This document shows positions 22,114-33,075 of a DNA stretch of 64,000 nt, one piece after another. Made by a program: the position numbers and the translations under genes. Location: NCBI RefSeq assembly GCF_047948215.1, contig NC_134455.1:310018147-310082146 (forward strand), in the 5' to 3' direction. Numbering within the stretch: the first letter of the stretch is position 1; each line of letters starts with the position of its first letter. The notes below the pieces were generated by a model that made no database searches, was not told where the DNA came from, and worked only from the letters and a program-made list of their open reading frames with translations. Origin of the DNA: Lycorma delicatula (lineage: Eukaryota; Arthropoda; Insecta; Hemiptera; Fulgoridae).

Positions 22114-22268
22114 CTGTCTCCATGGCGCGTCTCGGCCTTTCATCTGGAGGTTCCGGGTTCGAATCCCGGCCAGACAGGCATTTTCACACGCTACAAAAAT
22201 TGTCATTCATTTCATCCTCTGAAGCAATACTTAAGGTAATTCCAAAGGTTAATAAAAAATAAAATAAA
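22114..22268 (+). mobile_element. tRNA-derived SINE (family 1), copy 1
   Basis: CTGTCT at 22114 pairs with AGACAG at 22172-22177 as an acceptor-like stem around a tRNA-like body. The B box GGTTCGAATCC lies at 22156-22166 inside a perfect CCGGG/CCCGG T-stem. The body ACACGCTACAAAAATTGTCA and tail TCATCCTCTGAAGCAATAC are shared with the copy at 27129. It ends in an A/T-rich tail near 22268. The D-arm and A box are degraded (CATGGCGCGTCTCGG). No clear TSD is visible. No anticodon is claimed and no functional tRNA is expected. Confidence 0.85.
22156..22166 (+). promoter_or_regulatory. Pol III B box of SINE copy 1
   Basis: GGTTCGAATCC is an exact tRNA-type B box. Confidence 0.8.
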
Positions 22269-23754
22269 GTTATCTGCTGTGGTACCATGTATTTGAATAA
22301 ATAAACAATCATCCTGTATTTTATTTTGGATGAATAAAACACAAGAAAACCCTAGAACAAGAATAACTGGCTCAAAGAATCCAGAGAAGATGCATTGATT
22401 TTTATTTCTGCACCTTCGACATATCTTCTTCTTCAACACGTTAACACGTTATTTATTTTTCTTTTTCTGTAAAATAGTATAACGAAATATATATATAACT
22501 CTTATGTCGTTTTGGGAGAACAATAGAAGAAATGACGTCATGGAAAAGGAAACAATTAAACTTACAACCATTTGAATTATATATCAATTAAGTTCTCACG
22601 AAAAACAAAGAATATAATTGCTACTATTTTTATTATAAAATTACATTTTTTTTAGAAATATTCATGATCTACGTAATGCATTTTTTTCTAAATTTATTAT
22701 TAATTTAACAAACTTAAGTAAATGAATTTTCATACTAAATTTTCTGTTTGTGTCTATTTACACATATTTATTCACAAATGAAGAACAACTAATCAGGTAT
22801 TCATGAAACTTCATCATTTACCAAAATTTCTTCAATATTGATCTCACAGTTGCATTAAATATTTTGTAAGAACCTTTAATTGGTCAGTGCTTAACTAAAA
22901 ATAATTTTATTTCAAATAAAATGTATTTGGTTGCTACTAATATGAAGTTTATTTCATTTTTATGAAATTAATTAATAAATAAATATTTTAGAAACAGTTA
23001 ATTAGTGTGTTTAAAAAAATAGCGTCATAAACTAAGTTTTTTTCTAAAAGTACATTTTAAAATTAGTGAAAATAAATAAATTTTTTTTTTGTGATTATTT
23101 ATGAAAATTATCTTCTTCGTTTCTTTTAAATTTAAATTTCCAAATAAATAATGTTTATCTATCAGAAATAATCATTTATCATAGAAAAAAATTACAGTTT
23201 TATCGCGTATATTGCTTTTTAATTAGTATTTAAAAAAACCTGCATTATATCATCAAAATATCTGAAATGTGATCAGGTTTGCATTATGCAACATCTCTCA
23301 CCACGTCAGCAATATTTAGGTTCACTCAGTTCAAAGTAATATTAATCACGCAATTTTTATAGTGATGGTCATGAGCTCGTTTTAGCCACCGTGCAAATTT
23401 ATAGTACTGAAGAATGTAAAAGTGGTAAGTGTGTTGCAAATCTATCTATTGTATATAGATTTCAGTATTTTCGCTATCAGGCAATATTTAATAGGTTTAA
23501 ATAAATAAAATGGTATATTTTCAGCAACATAAAATATAAAATGTTTACACTTACATACGATAGTCTGTTATTCATTTTCAAATATGTTTTTTCCAGTACT
23601 AACTTACTGCCCTTAACTAAACCATTTGTTATTTCAAGAACCTATCGTCTTCTCTAACAATTAACTAGCAGTACCACTGTTATACGGTATAGAGTATATA
23701 ATTTTTATAGCTCTCCGATTCGGCCTAGTAGTGTAGGTACAACTAAAAATATTT
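22269..23754. other. AT-rich sequence, nothing recognised
   Basis: No coding motif or element border is visible. Short reading frames near 22212-22439 show no family resemblance. Confidence 0.6.
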
Positions 23755-24035
23755 GATGAGGACACCACGTGACTTCCTTGAACGCCTATTAAATTACATA
23801 TACACATTTTTTTTAAAAAGAAAAGTACATAAAATTTTATTTCATTAATAACTTATGATATTTTTTCATATTTTTTTTTTTTTATTGTTATTATTGAACT
23901 ATTATTTACCGTAATTTTTTTTTTAATCAGAGGTTAATAAATATTAATAAATTAATATATTTAAATTAAAAAAAAAGTTAAAAAAGGAGATGAAGTCTGA
24001 TTCGAACCGATGTGCCTTCCCCTTGTAAGATTCAA
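23755..24035 (-). mobile_element. ACTTCC-type TIR repeat, partial copy with empty SINE site
   Basis: Its reverse complement matches 26880-27320: AATTTAATAGGCGTTCAAGG and AGTCACGTGGTGTCC at one end, TCAGACTTCATCTCC with ACATCGGTTCGAATC at the other. The match continues without interruption across the point where the 27-kb copy carries a SINE, so this copy keeps the unoccupied site. At its right edge (about 24036) it is cut by the MITE below. It is non-coding. Confidence 0.85.
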
Positions 24036-24494
24036 ATCCAAAAAAAATTACAATGAAATTGTAAACCGTACGGTTTACAACGAATAAACGCTAATAGATG
24101 ATAAATTTGTGACAGCAAATTTATAATTGTCAAATTTAACCAAAATAGTGGTAATGACTTTATACTACCCCTGTTAATTATATGAGTTGTTTAATAAATG
24201 AAATCGAGCCGGTAAGAGTTTTGTAACAATTTTTTTCATTTTTTGCGTAATATACGGAACGCTTAAACATTTTTTTATCTATTATTGTATATGTATCTAT
24301 TGTCTATTACATATATTTAACATGTATTTTTTTTTTAAACAAATTAATTAATTAATAACAAATTTTGATAACAGAAATGAAGTCTCTTAACCTTTTATGA
24401 TATCGGTGTCATTATGTTAAATTTTTGAGCGGAAGAAATATCTGCGAGGCTCTTACCGTACGGTTTACAAATTTCATTGTAATTTTTTTTGGAT
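24036..24494. mobile_element. MITE with ~38-bp palindromic terminal inverted repeats
   Basis: The left end (24036-24073) opens ATCCAAAAAAAATTACAATG and closes GTAAACCGTACGG. The right end (24456-24494) is its reverse complement with a single extra T. The inner part of the left TIR is itself a perfect 18-bp palindrome, GTAAACCGTACGGTTTAC. The interior (~380 bp) is A/T-rich and non-coding. The size and structure fit a non-autonomous DNA transposon; the superfamily cannot be assigned because the TSD is ambiguous. It abuts the truncated ACTTCC-type repeat. Confidence 0.8.
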
Positions 24495-26472
24495 ATCACG
24501 GCGTTTTGTTAGATTATTCTTTTATTTTTTATGAATTACTGATTGTTATCTTATGGATTTACTATTAAAATTTATTGCCTTTCTAGAACAAACAAATATA
24601 CTTTTTTTTTTTAATTTCTCGGGCAATTTTTTTGTTGTTAGTCATATCATTCACTTCATATCATATTTTTCTTTTTTTAATAAAAGTGGTATAATGAACT
24701 TCACGAATCGAAAATCCGTGATGTAATATTGCACTTATTTATTTCTAAATGTAACCCTCGATTTTTATCATATCCGTGAACATACTTTTTATATTATTAA
24801 ATGAACTTTTTTTATTCATCAATTAGTTCAAATAGTTCTAGTTGTAGAATAAAAATTTTACCAATCGAATTTATTTCTGTTTTATGTAACAAATCTTTGT
24901 TGTCACATTTGCAACACTTTCCTACTGTTTATGTTTTATTAGCAGCTATAATCTTTTGTAAAGTAATACTTCTATTTCTTTTTAATGAAGTGATGGGAAA
25001 TAAAAAAAATTTTTCATCTACATAAGAGCAGTTACTATTAAAACAAGCTGTGGTATATTTTCTTTTAAATTTTATTACTTCAAGTACATTATGAAGTTTT
25101 AGTACGCTACCTAGTACAATCAAGTACTGCTACCTAGCGGCACGATTGGTAAATCTACCTTTTTAAGAAAAAGTGACATATTCGAGTCCCGCGGTTCATC
25201 AAATGGAAGATAAAACGTTCTCTAACAAAATTCGAGGTATTTTTTGAAAGTATTCTTTATTACAAATCTAATTGAACTGAAATATATGTTTTTATGGTTA
25301 TTTTTTCCCATTTTTTCGTTTCACTTTTTGGGTAGGTCATGTTTAGAACTTTAAACATAGTTCGTTGACTTCACCGTGTCGTCCAATTCACCTTGCTGAT
25401 TCACATAGTTCAAAAACTGAGGTGTCTTTATGTAGTAGTGAGATAATCTATTATATTCAAATTATTTAAAAATAATAATTTATGAAATAACGAATCTAAA
25501 CAATTGTAATAAATATAATATTTTGAATAACTTCAAAAAGTTATAGTCGCTCTTGAGGAGGCCATCTTCAGCAATTTAAGACTTCTATGACTTTTGAGTC
25601 GCTAAAGTAAAACTTTTCATCTCCAACGATCATGGACAAAACATACTACATTAAAAAGTAGCTTAGTAGTGTAAGTAGGGTATTAGAATGTAAAACTTAT
25701 GCAAATAAATATGGCATACAAATTTTATTACAACCAATAAACATATTTACAACCAATAAAATGTTATTCACTACAGATTATGAATAGAAATAGAAATGAT
25801 TATTAAAAGAAAACTCACGTTCTGAACATAATTTTTCATACAGTTGTGTTACTAGATGTTATTTCTATTTTACCTTGAAATCACTTAGGCAGTATTAATA
25901 ATTAATTTGGTGCCGGCTCCAAAGGTTCTAAATTAAAAGAAAAATTGATAGGTATTTTTTTTAATTTCTTTACAGATTTATTTTATTATAAACGTGGTAA
26001 AATTAATTTTATTTAAAATACATGCAAATTTATAAAAGAAACGGTGTTTATATAAAAAAGAAACAAAGAAAACATAGATTTCACATTAGTTTTAAGATAA
26101 GTATAATCATTTTTTTTTACAGACGTATTAAAAGAAGCGACGGAAAGAGACAATTACCGATTGTGAGCAAAGGTTCTCTAAAATAAGAAAATATAAATTA
26201 TCTTTTAAACAAATTTTCATGAAATTTCGCAAGAAAATACCGTAAATGTCAAGCTGACTTCAGTATATTCATTATTATGAAATAAAAATACAAAACCAAA
26301 GAATAATCACCTCAAGAAAAGATTATTTTAAAATCTTTCAGTCATTACTTAAACTTTATTATTTCTTTTACGTTAAAAAAATTCTGCATTGAAATTATCC
26401 AGAAAAAACTTTTCTCTGAAAGAAGTTTTGACCCTTTCAATCTACTGTTATCTACTGAGGATTACAATTTTT
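24495..26472. other. AT-rich sequence with weak repeat traces
   Basis: A possible tRNA-like remnant lies near 25135-25200 (TAGCGGCACGATTGGT and ATTCGAGTCCCGCGG). A segment at about 26216-26262 (TGAAATTTCGCAAGAAAATA and AAATGTCAAGCTGACTTCAG) resembles 34296-34345. Neither supports a firm element call. No gene is seen. Confidence 0.5.
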
Positions 26473-27115
26473 ACTTCCTTGTACGAAGTAAAGGAAGTAT
26501 TGTGATCGCAAAACCTTCTGTTTTCAGATTTTAACGGAAATGTTTATTTTGACCATCCCTGAATCCATTTTGACTAGTTTCGGCGTGAAGTCTTTATGTA
26601 CGTATATATCTCGCATAGCTCAAAAACGATTAGCCGTAAGATTCTGAAATTTTGGATTTAGGACTGTTGTAATATCTAATCGTGCACCTCCTCTTTTGAA
26701 TACAAGCGATTGAACAAATAGTTTCCAAAAAAGCCCAAAATCCAAAGAAATTTGAATTTTGGACTTTTCTTTTGCAATATTAAGCTCTCATTGAGAGCTT
26801 TTCAACGCTATATTGTAATTGGTACTTGTTTTCATTCGTTCCAGAGTTATACCCAAATAAAACTTTAATTAATGAAATATTTGGATCTTACAGAGGAAGG
26901 TACATCGTTTTAAATCAGATTTCATCTCCTTTTTTATACCTTTTTTTTAATTTAAATGTATTGATTTATTAATAATTATTAACCTCTTATTGTAAAAAAA
27001 AATTACTATAAATAATATTTCAAAAAAAAAAAAATGAAAAAACACCAGAAGCTATTAATGAAATAAAATTTTATCTACTTTTCATTTCAAAAAAAATGTG
27101 TATATATAATTTAAT

Positions 27116-27128
27116 AGGCGTACAAGGA
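27116..27128. repeat. Left TSD of SINE copy 2
   Basis: AGGCGTACAAGGA is repeated exactly at 27287-27299. Confidence 0.9.
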
Positions 27129-27286
27129 GTCGGCCTCTGTGACGCGAGTGGTAGCGCTCGGCCTTTCAACCGGAGGTCCCGGATTCGAATCCCGATCCGA
27201 CATGGCAATTTCGCACGCTACAAAAATTGTCATTTATCTCATCCTCTGAAGTAATACCTAACGGTGGTTCCGGAGGTTTAAAAAAA
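27129..27286 (+). mobile_element. tRNA-derived SINE (family 1), copy 2, full length
   Basis: The head GTCGG...CCGAC forms an acceptor-like stem around an A box-like TGACGCGAGTGG (27140-27151) and a B box GGATTCGAATCC (27181-27192). The body reads CACGCTACAAAAATTGTCA, the tail TCATCCTCTGAAGTAATACC and GGTGGTTCCGGAGGTT, then A's. It lies inside the right end of a TIR repeat, with a perfect 13-bp TSD. The inverted paralogue at 23771-23790 shows the same site without insertion. It would need a LINE in trans to move. No coding capacity. Confidence 0.93.
27140..27192 (+). promoter_or_regulatory. Internal Pol III promoter (A and B boxes) of SINE copy 2
   Basis: TGACGCGAGTGG at 27140-27151 and GGATTCGAATCC at 27181-27192, about 30 bp apart, match the tRNA-type internal promoter layout. 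Confidence 0.75.
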
Positions 27287-27599
27287 AGGCGTACAAGGAA
27301 GTCATGTGATGTCCACATTAGATTTTTCTTTTTATTTTGAAGGAAAATTCTGGATAATATTTAAATAATAATAAATATTATCGTTTTATGTAAATCAGTA
27401 TTGTTTGTTTTATTTTTGTCAAATTACTTAAGTAAATGAACAGAAAACGATAATTAAATAAAAAAATAATATTTTGAAAAGGTTTTGCGATAAAAATAAC
27501 AGTTAGTGCAAAAGAACCAAGCAGGTTTAAATTTAAACCATTTTAAACATTAACACAAAGAAAATGTTTAAATTGTTAATCTATTTCGATGATAAATTA

Positions 27600-28790
27600 T
27601 AAACTATAAGTTATGGACATTTTTTAAGCTACTGATGAAACATTACGTCGCGCAAATGACCTCTAATTTTCTTCCTCACAACTTGTGTTCTATCTAGAGT
27701 TTTCCATGAGGTCGGTTAAAAAATTCGGAGGTAGGGATTCAATTTTCAGCTCGATTGTTCTATTTTAATTTTTGTATGGTTGTTGGCTTATTAAACCTTT
27801 TCCTTTAGATATTCCCAGAGAAAATAATCTGGAGCTGTTAATCCGGTGAAAAAGGAGGCCAGTTGATTGCAGAGTGCCTTAAAATTATCCAAAAAATCTC
27901 TCTTAAGAGCTGCATACTGAATCTAACCGTATGTTCATTGACTCCATTTTGTAACCAGATCACTTGATTGTCAACAACAGCAGGTCGCAGAAAAATTTGA
28001 ATCATATGTCGGTATCGCTTAGTAATTATTGTTACAGCATTCTCGTCAACATCTTCAAAAATGTTTGGCCCATTAATCTTTTGGATATAATACCGCAACG
28101 GACTGTCTATTTAAGCGAGTGTAATTCTCCTTGATGAGTAACCCTTGGATTTGCAGTTACCAGTGTTTGCAATATTGTTTATTAACAAATCCATTCAAAT
28201 GAAAGTGGTCTTCATCGCTCATTATTAAATTGTGCATGAAGTTTTTATTTTCTCCTGCCAGTTCTTGAAAGTGTATGGCATAATTTAGGCGTTGATCAAG
28301 GTTTATCAGTTTCAATTCTTGCACGAGTTGAATTTTGTACGGAAACAGTCTTAAGTCCTTTACTAGAACTTCCTGTAATGATCTCAGGTTTGTGTTTAAC
28401 TGAAGAGAACGTCTTCGAGTTGATTTTTTTGGGTTCTCCTCAACATTGTCTCATGCGCGTCAATATTCTCTTCAGTTCGAGCTGTACGTTGTCTTCCGGA
28501 TTTTGGAATAACTCATATTTAACCCTGATGTCGAAAACGTTCCACCAAGCGCCTTATCATGTAAACGAGGGGTGAATTCCTTAAATTGAAAAGGCAGCAA
28601 TAAGTTCATTAAGTCTGTATTATTAAATGTTGATTTTAAAAATAAATTTTTATGATTTTCGTTCACTGAACAACCGTGTATCTTTCCATCATTAATTTCT
28701 CAGATTTCCTTTTAAGGTTTGAAAAGAAAATGAACAAAATCAATTAAAATTAAAAACTTTATGAATTTTTCAAATCGATTTTTTTTTGCG
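27600..28790 (-). pseudogene. Mariner-type transposase A (broken)
   Basis: The minus strand, in shifting frames, reads RRSLQLNTNLRSLQ, LFPYKIQLVQELKLINLDQR, ENKNFMHNLIMSDEDHFHLN (first catalytic D in MSDEDHF), GFVNKQYCKHW, INGPNIFEDVDENAVTIIT, YRHMIQIFLRPAVV, IWLQNGVNEHTVRFSMQLLR and INWPPFSPD, then TAPDYFLWEYLKEKV and HLRDVMFHQ at the end. This is a Tc1/mariner-superfamily DDE transposase in the usual order. The second catalytic region, normally QQDGA, reads QNG, so the acidic residue is lost, and stops interrupt several blocks. A possible right terminus, GCGTCACCCTA near 28782, has no visible left partner. Confidence 0.82.
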
Positions 28791-30335
28791 TCACCCTACT
28801 TACTACCTGAATTTCGTTTTATCATATTTTAGTCATTTCAAGCTTTGCAGGGTATTTAATTATTATAAGATTGGTAGGATTATTTACTATTCGCCAGAAA
28901 ATTAACAAATAATTATTATAAAATTAAAACTAGATATATTAAATACTAATTCACCCCATGCCATCTGATGAAAAAAAAATGATGTAATTTACTAAATAGG
29001 ATTAAAAAAAACCCCTAAAGTAATAAAACATGATTAATTTGAAAAAGACAAATTCTTTTTCAAACCTGAAGATTAAAGTAATGTTGTAAAATTGATAATT
29101 TATACGAACACAATGTTTTTTTTTACATTCAGATAAACATCCTTTATATAAACATCCTTATATTAAATTGTAAATAATGCTGACATAAATACATCAAACA
29201 TCAATGACGATATTCTTTTTAAATTCATCATATTACTCAAGTCGGTGGCAAAAGTAGATGAAAATATTTAACTGCAATCAATTACATACCGTGTTCTTTT
29301 GATAAATATAATTAATTACTCCATAAATTTATAAGAATTGTAGCGAGTACAAATGACAAAAACGAATAAATACTTTTCAGAAATGAGGATTTTGGCAAGA
29401 AAAGAAACCAATAAAACTAAAGGAATGATAATTAAAATGCAAAGTATGACCTTATCATCCAGTGAGAAAATGCTGACGTAAAGGAAAACCTTAATCTTGT
29501 CTTTGTAATTTGCGTGATATGTTATTAGACATTATTTAGATACCATGAAAAAAAGCAAAAATTCCCATATTACTAAACTGTTGCACGATATTCAAGGTCG
29601 TTAATTTAATGTAATCTTAAAATTAAAATAATTATTACAATGAGAGGAAATAACGCATTGTTGTATTTCTATTCTCTATAAGATGGTAAAACTAATTTTC
29701 CCTTTAAAATGATATATAATAAAAAATTGAAGTTACATTATTACTGCTATCATCATCGTTATTATTCATTATTTCAATTAAATATGCAGTCAAATATATA
29801 TTTAAGGTAATTAATATTAATTTTTCCTACAGATATTTGATTGTTTTGGTACAATATGAAAACATCAACAATTTACAACTGAAAATTTGATAATAAATAA
29901 TAAATTTTTAAATAATCAAGAAAATAATTGCAGACAAGATTTTTTTTCTTGAAAAATGTATTTTGTTTATATTACTTTGTTTATCCGGTTAGTGAAGGTC
30001 GTCAATATCGTTACTGTGAGATCTCACTGGTCATAGTAATCGTTAATATCGTCACTGATATAATTGATTTTATGTTGTTTTTATAAGTGAAATTGTTGCC
30101 ATACATAATAGAAGTAAAAACGTAAAAGGAACAAAGAAAAGTATCGTATTCAAAATTATTACAAAATAATATAAGAAACTGTGCTGAAAATGATATTTTA
30201 ACATTTATTTGATAATTGTCGCCTACTACTCGTTGATAATATTTAATAGGACTTATTCCATAATGGATTAATTACTAATGTCTTTAGAATATAGCCAAAC
30301 ATTAGGACCGTATTTAGAGATAGATATTTCAGAAC
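28791..30335. other. AT-rich sequence, nothing recognised
   Basis: No coding motif, TSD or inverted repeat that I can support. Confidence 0.6.
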
Positions 30336-31130
30336 TAAACAAATGATCGAGCACTCTTCTCTTTAGAGGATTAGAGTGGTGCGCCGCAGGGTGTAATTAT
30401 TCGGATAGATTCTATACTTCTTATACACACTTGACATACCAGAGTCAGTAGGTGTTACCTTGCAATTTTCGTAGATGATAGCAATATTCTGAGATATTCT
30501 ATAAAATATTCTACTTAATAGTCTATAAAATGGTAGCGTATTGATTACAATATTCTCTCTAGTATCTTGTTAAAAATGAATGATGTAAACAAATGGACGA
30601 AAAAAATATTTATTAAATTAATTGAAGGGAAATCCGTTCTTGTAATCTTCACTAACAGAAAAGTAGAATATAATCCAACAACTATAATGGAAAGATTATA
30701 TGCTTTTCAAATACAGTAAAATATAAGGGTCTTACACTTGATGCTGGGCTAAGTACACGTTAAAAAAAAACGCAAGGTTCACAGCTTAAGTATATAAGTA
30801 TGTACAAGTTAGTATATTATAGGCAAATGCAAGTCTACTTGTAAAAATAAGTAATCCAGTTCAGGGCTGTACAAAACCAAGCATCGTAAATATTATTTTC
30901 CGTTTCAAAAAAAGAATTATGAAACATAAATCTCCCACGGTATGTTTGAAATACAAACCTCCACTGTAATCTAAAAATTGAGATGGCAACCAAGAAATCG
31001 ATAAATTCGCTGAAAATCATAAGTACAACCTCAAAGCTAACCATTTGCTTCATGTTGAAGACCTGGTTAGAAGGTTTATGAGAACTAGAGCTGGTGAGTT
31101 AGATGTGTGGATTGACTTAATTTGATAAGT
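30336..31130 (+). pseudogene. Jockey-clade LINE fragment, RT catalytic block to C-terminus
   Basis: From about 30380 the plus strand reads, with frameshifts, ILYFLYTLDIPESVGVTL, then a worn catalytic block in which stop-DDS replaces (F/Y)ADD near 30472-30483. Then LLKMNDVNKWTKK, IKLIEGKSVLVIFTNRKVEY, GLTLDAGLST and, towards 31130, CTKPSIVNI, IEMATKKSI, KFAENHKYNLKANHLLHVED and LVRRFMRTRAGEL. This order is that of the Jockey-clade RT palm, thumb and C-terminus. The upstream half and the 3' UTR are not seen. It is a third, separate Jockey-clade fossil in the window. Confidence 0.82.
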
Positions 31131-31540
31131 TAAAAGATAATCAAACGAGAGTAGATGACCGATGGAGTAAAAATGTTTATAGCTTTTGTATATATAAAAA
31201 TGACTAAGGTACGGCTATGTTCTACGAAAAAAACAAGATGAAAATATTATTTATATAACAATATTTATTTCTTTACTCAAAGAGAAATAGCTACTAAAAA
31301 AAAGCAAAAATATTTTGTCATTTTGTAGAATTTTAGCCAGGGAATTGTGATTTGGGAATTTGTTAATGGAAATCCTCGGTATAATTTTCAAACTATAGGA
31401 GTATTTTTCAAAAAGGTTATTGAAAAATTTTGATTTTGTTTTGATGAAAAGGTTATTTTATTAAAAGTAAATAAGAATTTACTTTCTTTTTTTTTTTCGC
31501 CGAATAGTTCACCTTGGAACACGTTAAATCATTTATTTAT
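31131..31540. other. AT-rich spacer, nothing recognised
   Basis: A/T-rich sequence between two LINE fragments of opposite orientation; no element border is visible. Confidence 0.6.
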
Positions 31541-32270
31541 TTATTTGCGATTGCTTCTTTTTATTCTGTTTTTTATCTGTCCAATAACTCTTCATTCTTT
31601 TTGATATCTCTTTCCTTCGTTCTTTAGAAACTTTAGAGCTAATTTTCTTGCAATTTGGTGTTTCTTGGAACCTTTTATTTTCAGCTTTTAATATTCTTTT
31701 TAAAATTCTCTTTCTCTAATAATTTCTTCAGTTATCTTCGGTTCATTTAGGTCTTCATGAAGTTATGTAAACCATTTCCCTTTAGTTTTTTTTTACTTTG
31801 GAAGAAATGTAACATTTTTTTAGTCAATCTACTGTTATTTATTCTAAATAAGTAGGAGTGAAATGTAGTTCTTCTCCTTATCGTGTCTGACAGTTTTTAA
31901 TTTTAGTATAACGTTTGTTAATTGGAATTAATTTTACCTGACTATTTTGAAGTTTTGGACCTAAAATATCTCTTATTATTTTTCGTTTCTTTTTTCTAAT
32001 AAACCTTTGTTGCACAGTCTTAGGGTTTCTGCCACATAGAGTGCTTTCAGCTTTATCACAGATTTATTGTGTCGAAATTTTGAATTCAATGATAAGACTG
32101 TTTTATGTGATTTTCGTTAGCTGAAAAGGTAATTCAATTTTATTAGCTCTAACTGTTAACACTTTTTTATCTAAAAAATTCTAACTGATCCGTTCTTCAA
32201 GATATTTGAAATTATCCACTTTCTCTCTTTATTTTTTTTTTCTATTATTTATACTAAGGGAATTAAGTCA
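31541..32270 (-). pseudogene. LINE fragment of the YWT-tail type (RT C-terminus)
   Basis: The minus strand reads KVDNFKYLEE, ANKIELPFQLTKIT, KIIRDILGPKLQNSQ, KRILKAENKRFQETP, then SKERRKEISKRMKSYW at the end. These are the YLG block and C-terminal basic tail of a LINE family whose other fragments here are at 35800 (+) and 57930 (-). The catalytic palm is missing. Many stops and frame changes show age. It lies next to, and in the same orientation as, a C-terminus from a different LINE family (32415-33075). The clade is RTE-like but not firmly assigned. Confidence 0.75.
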
Positions 32271-32414
32271 ATATCATTAATCAAAATGTTCGGTTTCTAA
32301 AACGCCATTTTTAGTCTCATTTTAGAGGATTGTTTTTCTAATTCTTTAATTTGTTGTTCAGTTTAATTCCAGTTTTTAACTAACAATACTTCTTTATACT
32401 CTATTTTTTTCTTT

Positions 32415-33075
32415 TTTGTCTTCAGTCATTTGACTGGTTTGATGCAGCTCTCCAACATTCCCCATCTAGTGCTAGTCGTTTCATTTCGGTACACCCTCTA
32501 GATCCTACTTCCCTAACAATTTGTTTTACATACTCCAAACGTTGCCTGCCTGCACAATATTTTCCTTCTACCTGTCCCTCCAATATTAAAGTGACTATTC
32601 CAGGATGCCTTAGTATATGGCCTATAAGTCTGTCTCTTCTTTTAACTATATTTTTCCAAATGCTTATTTTGCATTTATTTATTTCATCTATTTGCCGCAA
32701 CACTCTTCATTTGTCACTTTATCCACCCATCTGATTTTTAACATTCTCCTATAGGACCACATTTCAAAAGCTTCTAATCTTTTCTTCTCAGGTTCTCCGA
32801 TCGTCCAAGTTTCACTTCCAAATAAAGCTACGTTCGAAACATATACTTTCAAAAATCTTTTACTGACGTTTAAATTAATTTTTGATGTGAACAAATATCG
32901 CTCCTGATTCGTCCATCTTTAGTAATTCTACTTCCCAAATAAAAAATTTCTTCTACCTCCATAATCTTTTCTTTTCCTATTTTCACATTCAGTGGTCCAT
33001 CTTCATTATTTCTACTACATTTCATTACTTTCGTTTTGTTCTTGTTTATTTTAATCCGGTAGTTCTTGCGTAGAT
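32415..33075 (-). pseudogene. LINE fragment of the RHPG/ASNQ-tail type (RT C-terminus)
   Basis: On the minus strand: KINKNKTKVMKCSRNNED, VKIGKEKIMEVEEIFYLGSR, ITKDGRI, NVSKRFLKVYVSNVALFGSE, TWTIGEPEKKRLEAFEMW, YRRMLKIRWVDKVTNEE, IGHILRHPGIVTLILEGQVE, RQRLEYVKQIVREVG and ECWRAASNQSND, ending at the stop near 32422. This is the well conserved C-terminal half of endonuclease-RT LINEs common in insects (family knowledge). Only about two frame changes are needed to follow it, so it is younger than its neighbours. The catalytic block is absent. Confidence 0.85.

Larger units (their letters stand above)
26473..27319 (+). mobile_element. ACTTCC-type TIR repeat, long copy interrupted by a SINE
   Basis: ACTTCCTTGTACG at 26473-26485 is matched by its perfect reverse complement CGTACAAGGAAGT at 27290-27302. 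The homology with the inverted copy at 23755 runs about 15 bp further (CATGTGATGTCC), so the true terminus may be near 27319 and the 13-bp repeats may be subterminal. The left end also holds a mini palindrome, ACTTCCTT...AAGGAAGT. The interior is non-coding with poly(A)/(T) tracts. A SINE with 13-bp TSD sits at 27129-27286, inside the right terminal region. A 58-bp piece of this family lies at 16090. The class (MITE or other) is not settled. Confidence 0.8.

Noticed and set aside
22114..22180. Functional tRNA gene
   Set aside because: The T-arm and acceptor-like stem are good, but the D-arm is degraded and the segment continues into a SINE body shared with other copies.
25135..25200. tRNA-like A and B boxes suggesting another SINE
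   Set aside because: Only loose matches, with no body, tail or TSD. Kept as a hint in the spacer entry.
28770..28800. Right TIR of mariner A
   Set aside because: GCGTCACCCTA looks plausible, but no matching inverted end was found on the left, so the border is not claimed.
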